Below, in pieces: positions 59,693 to 64,000 of a stretch of 64,000 bases of DNA. Source of the stretch: Cellulomonas sp. (GTDB lineage: Bacteria > Actinomycetota > Actinomycetes > Actinomycetales > Cellulomonadaceae). The stretch covers positions 62,001 through 126,000 of the forward strand of contig NZ_JAGIBD010000001.1 of assembly GCF_017744555.1 (NCBI RefSeq). The letters are read 5' to 3'. The translations under genes were made by a program, and so were the position numbers. Positions within the stretch are counted from its first letter, which is position 1, and the number at the start of each line of letters is the position of its first letter. Under the pieces are notes generated by a model. That model saw only the letters and a list, made by a program, of their open reading frames with translations. It searched no databases and was not told the DNA's origin.

Positions 59693-62010
59693 GGGCTCTC
59701 CTCTTCTCGGGTGACCGACGCGATGCGGTGCACCGCGATGGTCAGCTCCGCCTCGCGGGCGGGGTCCACGGCGCGCACGCGACCCCCTTCGACGAGCACG
59801 GGTCGCAGCAGCCGCTTCTCGGTGAGGCCCTGGGGCCCGACGAGCTCCACCCACACGGGTGCGCGCTCGGCGGCCGCCTCGCGCAGCAGCACCAACGCCC
59901 CGGCGGGGTCGGCTGTTCCGGCGATGGTGCTCCTCGCCTGCTTGCCGGGCGTCACGGGAGCGGGGGCGGCCGCCGTGTGGTCGTCGTCGGCGCGGCGCAG
60001 CCGGGGGACGAGCGCGGCCAGCCGGTCCGCGGGCAGGGCCTCCTGGGGCCCGACGACGGCCGCGGCGTCCGCCGCCCGACGTCGCGCCGCGGCCGCGCCA
60101 CGACGCCCGACCCGGCGCACCTCGGGCGTCAGGTGCAGCACCTGTCCGTCCGGCCCCTCCGCGACGGGCGCGAGCCCGACGTCACGCAGGACGTCGACGA
60201 GCTCGCGCGTGCTCGCCTGCGCGACCAGCACGGTCGGGGCGAGCGCCACGAGGCCGAGGTCGGAGAACCGGGGGTCGTCGACGAGGCCCGCGAGCAGCGT
60301 GGGGTCGTCGGCGCGCAGGTAGCTCGACGCGGCACCGGCGCGCAGCCGCCCGTGCCGGCGGGCCGCGTCGCGGACCAGGTACTCGAGCGGCTGGGGGACC
60401 GGGCCGCGCGCGTGCGCCTGGAGCTCGGCGAGCAGCGCGTCGGCCGTCGACCCGGCGTCGAGCGCGGCGCGCACCGAGTCGGCCGTGAACCGCACGGTCA
60501 CCGCGCCGCCGCGTGACTCGACGCGCGCGGTGCGGTCGAGCAGGTCCTCGAGCGCGGCGGACGGGCGGCCCGGCACGATGCCCGTGAGGTCGCCCTGCAG
60601 CAGCACCTCGTCGACGGCGGACGGCAGGGAGGCGGCGAGCGCGGCGGCGGCGTCCTCGCCCGCGACGAGCGCACGGCCCGCGTCGGACAGCGCACCCGCG
60701 CCCAGCACGCCGAGCAGCCCCGCCTCGTGCAGCACCGCCTCGACCGCGTTCGTCGGCGGCACCGAGCGGGGCGTGCGCCAGCGCAGCACCTCGAGCACCT
60801 GCGGAGCGGTCAGCGCGACCCCACGGCCCGCGTCGGCAAGCGTGCCGAGCACCGTCGCACGCAGCCGCGGGGCCCACGCCCGGACGAGCTCGGGGTCGAG
60901 CGCGGCCCGCAGCGCGCTGCGCTCGTCGCGCGTGCCGACCAGCCACGCCGCCCGCGGGGAGATGAGCCACGCGTGCGCCAGCGCCGCCCACCGGTCGGCC
61001 ACGTCCTGGCCCCACCAGTCGTCGACCGCGACCGTCGGCACGAACGACGGGACCTCCTCGCCGTCGTCCGCGACGAACCCCGCGGCGCCCGCGAGCTCGA
61101 CGACGAACGCGGCCTCGCCCTCGTCGACCTCGAGCACCGCCGCGGTCCGCTTGAGCTCCCGGACACCCAGGCCGCCCGCCCGCAGCACGGGCGGCGGCGA
61201 CTGCTCCCACGACCGCGCCAGCCGCGCGACGAGGCGGGCCACCCGTTCACCCGCGGCGGCGGACTCGGACGCGACGAGCGCGTCGGCCCGGACGGCCGCG
61301 TCGTGCGGCAGGGGCGGGGCGGTCGCCGGGCTGCGGTGGGTGCGGCCGCCGCGCAGCGTGAGCGCGACAGCCCGCGGCAGCAGCACGTGCTTGGTGTCGC
61401 CCGGGACGAGCAGGCCGTGCCGCAGCAGCCAGGTGACGGCCGTCGCGGTGGGGCTGCCCGGCGACGGCGACAGGCCGACCGGCGGGCCCCACGTGAGCGC
61501 GTCGAGCACCTGGCGGGCACCCGCCGGGGCGTCGTCGAGCAGCGTGCGGACCACGTCGGGGTCGGTCGGCGGGTGCACCGCGCGGTGGTGGTCCACCGGG
61601 GCCAGACCCGCCGGGTACGGGCCGAGGGCCTCGGGCAGCCCGGGAGACGGGTGCAGCGCCGCGTCCGGGTCGGTGTCCTCGGGGAAGACGAGCGCGCGCG
61701 CCTCCGCCGCCCGCAGCGCGCCTTCGACGGCGGCGGTGGCGGCCTCGTCGGCGGTCCCTGCGACCGCACGCACCACCTGCGCGGCCGACACGGGCCCGGA
61801 CTCGTCGAGCGCGACCACGGCCTCGAGCACCTGGAGGACGCCCGCGTCGACGGACGCGAGCGCGCGGTCGAGGCTCGACCGGCTCGTCGCGCGGACCGCC
61901 AGCGACGACAGCGTCGACGGCGACGGGGCGGCCAGGTCGGGGCGCAGCCGCAGCAGGGCGACGAGCTCGTCGTCGCTGCGCGCCCGCAGGTACCCCGTGA
62001 ACGTGGCCAT
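59689..62010 (-). CDS. Helicase-associated protein coupled to XPB
   Basis: 773 residues, cytosolic and Ala/Leu-rich with many winged-helix-like stretches. It belongs to the actinobacterial helicase-associated (XPB/Ssl2-N-like) family, starting MATFTGYLRARSDDELVALL and ending with a WYL-like or small beta part around LVLLREAAAERAPVWVELV. No helicase motifs are present, so it is probably a partner that modulates XPB or recognises damage (inference). The stop overlaps the XPB start; together they form an operon. ATG 62010 follows a purine-poor leader. Confidence 0.85.
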   Translation of the reverse strand: MATFTGYLRARSDDELVALLRLRPDLAAPSPSTLSSLAVRATSRSSLDRALASVDAGVLQVLEAVVALDESGPVSAAQVVRAVAGTADEAATAAVEGALRAAEARALVFPEDTDPDAALHPSPGLPEALGPYPAGLAPVDHHRAVHPPTDPDVVRTLLDDAPAGARQVLDALTWGPPVGLSPSPGSPTATAVTWLLRHGLLVPGDTKHVLLPRAVALTLRGGRTHRSPATAPPLPHDAAVRADALVASESAAAGERVARLVARLARSWEQSPPPVLRAGGLGVRELKRTAAVLEVDEGEAAFVVELAGAAGFVADDGEEVPSFVPTVAVDDWWGQDVADRWAALAHAWLISPRAAWLVGTRDERSALRAALDPELVRAWAPRLRATVLGTLADAGRGVALTAPQVLEVLRWRTPRSVPPTNAVEAVLHEAGLLGVLGAGALSDAGRALVAGEDAAAALAASLPSAVDEVLLQGDLTGIVPGRPSAALEDLLDRTARVESRGGAVTVRFTADSVRAALDAGSTADALLAELQAHARGPVPQPLEYLVRDAARRHGRLRAGAASSYLRADDPTLLAGLVDDPRFSDLGLVALAPTVLVAQASTRELVDVLRDVGLAPVAEGPDGQVLHLTPEVRRVGRRGAAAARRRAADAAAVVGPQEALPADRLAALVPRLRRADDDHTAAAPAPVTPGKQARSTIAGTADPAGALVLLREAAAERAPVWVELVGPQGLTEKRLLRPVLVEGGRVRAVDPAREAELTIAVHRIASVTREEESP

Positions 62011-62075
62011 CCGCACCACGATACGTGCGCTGGGTGCCCGCCCGGCTGCCGGGTGCGGGTTCCGGTGCGGCGGTG

Positions 62076-62172
62076 GTCGCCGAGTCCGGTGGGTGTCGCC
62101 GAGTCCGGTGGTTGTCGCCGAGTCATGGGGTTGCAGGCGCCGGACTCGGCGACAACCCACGGACTCGGCGTC
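62076..62172. repeat. Intergenic inverted repeat, 19-nt-unit family (locus C)
   Basis: Three direct 19-nt units: GTCGCCGAGTCCGGTGGGT (62076-62094), GTCGCCGAGTCCGGTGGTT (62095-62113), GTCGCCGAGTCATGGGGTT (62114-62132), then inverted partial units at 62140-62153 and 62153-62172. The whole can fold into a long hairpin. Confidence 0.8.
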
Positions 62173-62352
62173 GGGCCCGGCGACCGAGTGGCTCATCGAC
62201 GGTGTCGCGCCCAGGCTGGTGCTCGGGTCCGCGGCGGTCGGGCTCACGGTGTCCGACGTCGGCTCCTGGCCCGTCCCGGAGCGGTTCGTGCACCATGTCG
62301 ACACGCTCGCCTGCACGCGCGCGAGCGAGCCCCTCGTCACCCCGGAGGCCAC
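62170..62352 (+). pseudogene. Possible coding remnant between the repeat and the M20 gene
   Basis: The remaining gap before the M20 gene carries a plus-strand frame (codons beginning at 62171, phase of position 62168) with nearly exclusively G/C third bases and a protein-like reading (EWLIDGVAPRLVLGSAAV, VSDVGSWPVPERFVHH). It has no start codon with a ribosome-binding site and runs into the next gene in a different frame. It may be part of a gene cut by the repeat. No family recognised. Confidence 0.25.
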
Positions 62353-62354
62353 GC

Positions 62355-63578
62355 GTGACCACCCTGATCGACGCCGACGTCCTCGCCGGCCTGCGCGCCG
62401 ACGCCGCCGCCCAGCTCCCCGAGATCGCCGCGCTGCGGCACGCCCTGCACCGCACCCCCGAGCTCGGCCTCGACCTGCCCGCGACGCAGCGCCTCGTGCT
62501 CGACGCGCTCGCGCCGCTCGGACTCGAGGTCACCACCGGTGACCGTCTGTCGTCGGTCGTCGCGGTGCTGCGCGGCGACCGGCCCGGTCCGGCGGTGCTG
62601 CTGCGCGGCGACATGGACGCGCTACCGGTGACCGAGGACAGCGGCGAACCGTTCTCGTCCGAGAACCCCGGCGTCATGCACGCGTGCGGGCACGACCTGC
62701 ACGTCGCGGGGCTCGTCGGGGCCGCCCGCCTGCTCGCCGCCCGGCGCGCGGCGATCGCGGGGTCGGTCGTCCTCATGTTCCAGCCCGGCGAGGAGGGCGA
62801 CCACGGCGCCCGGCTCATGATCGAGGAGGGCGTGCTCGACGCCGCCGGGTCCCGCGTGGTGGCCGCGTACGGGCTGCATGTCCTGTCGTCGATGCTGCCC
62901 GCCGGGCTGGTGACGTCCCGTCCCGGCACGATGCTCGCGGCCGCCGACACCGTCCACGTCACCGTCACGGGCCGCGGCGGTCACGGGTCCATGCCGCACC
63001 TGGCGGCCGACCCCGTGCCCGTCGCCGCCGAGATCGTGCTCGCACTGCAGGCGATGGTCACGCGGCAGTTCGACATCTTCGACCCCGTGGTCGTCACCGT
63101 CGGCCGCATCGAGGCGGGGACGACCGACAACGTCATCCCGTCGACGGCCCGGCTCGAGGCCACGGTCCGGACGTTCTCCGAGGCCGTGCACGCCGTGGTC
63201 CCCGAGCGGCTCGCGCGGCTGTGCGAGGGGATCGCGGCCGCGCACGGCATGACCGTCGACGTCGACTATCAGCGCGGGTACCCCGTGACGTCGAACACCC
63301 CGGCCGAGGTCGACCGCGCCGCGGCCCTCGCGCGCGGCCTGCTCGGCGACGAGGCGTACCACCCCGCGCCGCAGCCGCTGTCCGGCGCCGAGGACTTCTC
63401 CTACCTGCTGCAGGAGGTGCCCGGCGTCTACCTCGGGCTCGGGGCCACGCCCGTGGGGGAGGACCCGCAGACCGCCGCCTACAACCACTCCGCCCAGGCC
63501 CGGTTCGCCGACGAGGCGCTCGCGGTCGGCCCGGCCGTGCTCGCCGCCCTGGCGCTCGACCGTCTCGCGGAGGGCTGA
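62355..63578 (+). CDS. M20-family amidohydrolase (hippurate/N-acyl amino acid hydrolase type)
   Basis: 407 residues, cytosolic. The binuclear metal site is visible: GDMDALPVTED (near 88-98), HACGHDLHVAGLVGAARLL, QPGEEGDHGARLMIEEG with the general base Glu, and late SGAEDFSYLLQEVPG. The dimerisation domain (about 185-300) includes GRGGHGSMPHLAADPV. Such enzymes release amino acids from N-acyl or IAA-type conjugates; the substrate here is not determined. GTG 62355 has GGAGG six bases upstream. A short GC hairpin follows. Confidence 0.92.
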   Translation: MTTLIDADVLAGLRADAAAQLPEIAALRHALHRTPELGLDLPATQRLVLDALAPLGLEVTTGDRLSSVVAVLRGDRPGPAVLLRGDMDALPVTEDSGEPFSSENPGVMHACGHDLHVAGLVGAARLLAARRAAIAGSVVLMFQPGEEGDHGARLMIEEGVLDAAGSRVVAAYGLHVLSSMLPAGLVTSRPGTMLAAADTVHVTVTGRGGHGSMPHLAADPVPVAAEIVLALQAMVTRQFDIFDPVVVTVGRIEAGTTDNVIPSTARLEATVRTFSEAVHAVVPERLARLCEGIAAAHGMTVDVDYQRGYPVTSNTPAEVDRAAALARGLLGDEAYHPAPQPLSGAEDFSYLLQEVPGVYLGLGATPVGEDPQTAAYNHSAQARFADEALAVGPAVLAALALDRLAEG

Positions 63579-63589
63579 CCGCGCGGGGT

Positions 63590-63605
63590 CGCCCCGTCCG
63601 GGGCG
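63590..63605 (+). terminator. Short GC hairpin after the M20 gene
   Basis: CGCCCC-GTCC-GGGGCG, 6-bp stem, 11 bp after the stop. Confidence 0.4.
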
Positions 63606-63696
63606 CGCCCGGTGCCTGTGGCGCGCTCCGCACGCGGCGGGCCCGGTAGCCTGGAGGGTCAGGACGTTCTTACTTCTCTCACGACAGGGGTCTGCC

Positions 63697-64000
63697 GTGC
63701 CCACCGGCAAGGTCAAGTGGTTCGACACCGAGCGCGGCTTCGGTTTCATCGCCGGCGACGACGGCGGCGAGGTCTTCCTGCACGCGTCGGCTCTCCCCGA
63801 GGGCGTCGTGCCCAAGCCCGGTACCAAGGTCGACTTCGGCGTCGCCGACGGTCGCCGCGGCCCCCAGGCGCTGTCCGTGAAGATCCTCGACCCGCTGCCG
63901 TCGGTCGCGAAGGCCGCCCGCAAGCCGGCCGACGACATGGCGGTCATCATCGAGGACCTCATCAAGGTGCTCGACAAGGTCGGCAACGACCTGCGTCGCG
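63697..64000 (+). CDS. Cold-shock-domain protein, 3' end beyond the window
   Basis: The frame starts at GTG 63697 (ACAGGGG upstream) and is open to the window end, 101 codons. The N-terminal cold-shock domain has KWFDTERGFGFIAGDD with RNP1 GFGFI and RNP2 VFLHASAL. Unlike the 67-residue CspA at 31.6 kb it continues beyond 65 residues into a helical, basic C-terminal part (SVAKAARKPADDMAVIIEDL). This longer CspA-like form is common in actinobacteria. TAGCCT at 63647-63652 may be its -10 box. Confidence 0.92.
   Translation, partial: MPTGKVKWFDTERGFGFIAGDDGGEVFLHASALPEGVVPKPGTKVDFGVADGRRGPQALSVKILDPLPSVAKAARKPADDMAVIIEDLIKVLDKVGNDLRR

Overview
The window looks like chromosomal DNA of a very GC-rich actinobacterium, most likely a Cellulomonas-type cellulolytic member of the Micrococcales. 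Evidence: near-saturated GC at third codon positions, many GTG starts, ATGA/GTGA stop-start overlaps, -10 boxes lying 6-8 nt before start codons without a Shine-Dalgarno (leaderless genes), a secreted GH11 xylanase with a glycine-rich linker and CBM2-like tail, an MsiK-type sugar-ABC ATPase, and XPB-helicase, WXG100 and PspA genes. The genus is inferred from gene content. No integrase, transposase, phage module, rRNA or CRISPR array was seen.

Layout. 1-5.1 kb: end of an MFS transporter overlapping a PLP amino-acid enzyme, then cysS and rlmB. 5.2-14.7 kb, minus strand: a DUF4032 gene, the msiK-type ATPase, three tandem membrane-anchored beta-propeller paralogs (the last broken by a 5-bp duplication), and otsA-otsB. 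14.8-18.4 kb: a Ser/Thr kinase, a small membrane protein, a DsbA-like thiol protein, tRNA-Thr. 18.7-22.3 kb: xylanase, two gene remnants, a small ORF coupled to a LacI regulator, and a MarR/small-gene divergent pair. 22.3-26.5 kb: pentapeptide-repeat protein, alkaline phosphatase, and a divergent NarL-type two-component pair. 26.8-28.7 kb: a TasA-like secreted protein, a Ser/His (SipW-type) signal peptidase and a further exported protein. 28.7-33.7 kb: SGNH hydrolase, ung, a DUF3263 gene, a LytR_C protein, a cold-shock gene and a GH15-like protein. 34-35.6 kb: groEL with two CIRCE elements. 36-47.4 kb: a complete urea-use locus. 47.5-64 kb: DUF4031, WXG100, HD hydrolase, OmpR-type two-component pair, TetR/hydrolase, glutamine amidotransferase, TPM-PspA operon, DinB, XPB helicase with its partner, an M20 peptidase and a truncated cold-shock gene.

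How genes work together. The urea locus takes up urea through UrtABCDE and degrades it by urea carboxylase plus allophanate hydrolase instead of urease. Its two transcription units each carry an 11-bp-phased GlnR-like array and a TGTATACA palindrome, and an FCD-GntR gene lies between them. The xylanase and the LacI operon share a 14-bp operator-like sequence with a central CG, suggesting one repressor controls xylan degradation; MsiK-type ATPases typically energise uptake of the resulting oligosaccharides. The SipW-type peptidase probably processes the TasA-like protein next to it.

The most unusual non-gene features are a dispersed intergenic inverted repeat built on a 19-nt unit (35.8 and 62.1 kb, with a related hairpin at 54.1 kb), a 14-nt minisatellite at 47.4 kb that includes the stop codon of the DUF4031 gene, and a 24-nt in-frame repeat joining the two domains of allophanate hydrolase.
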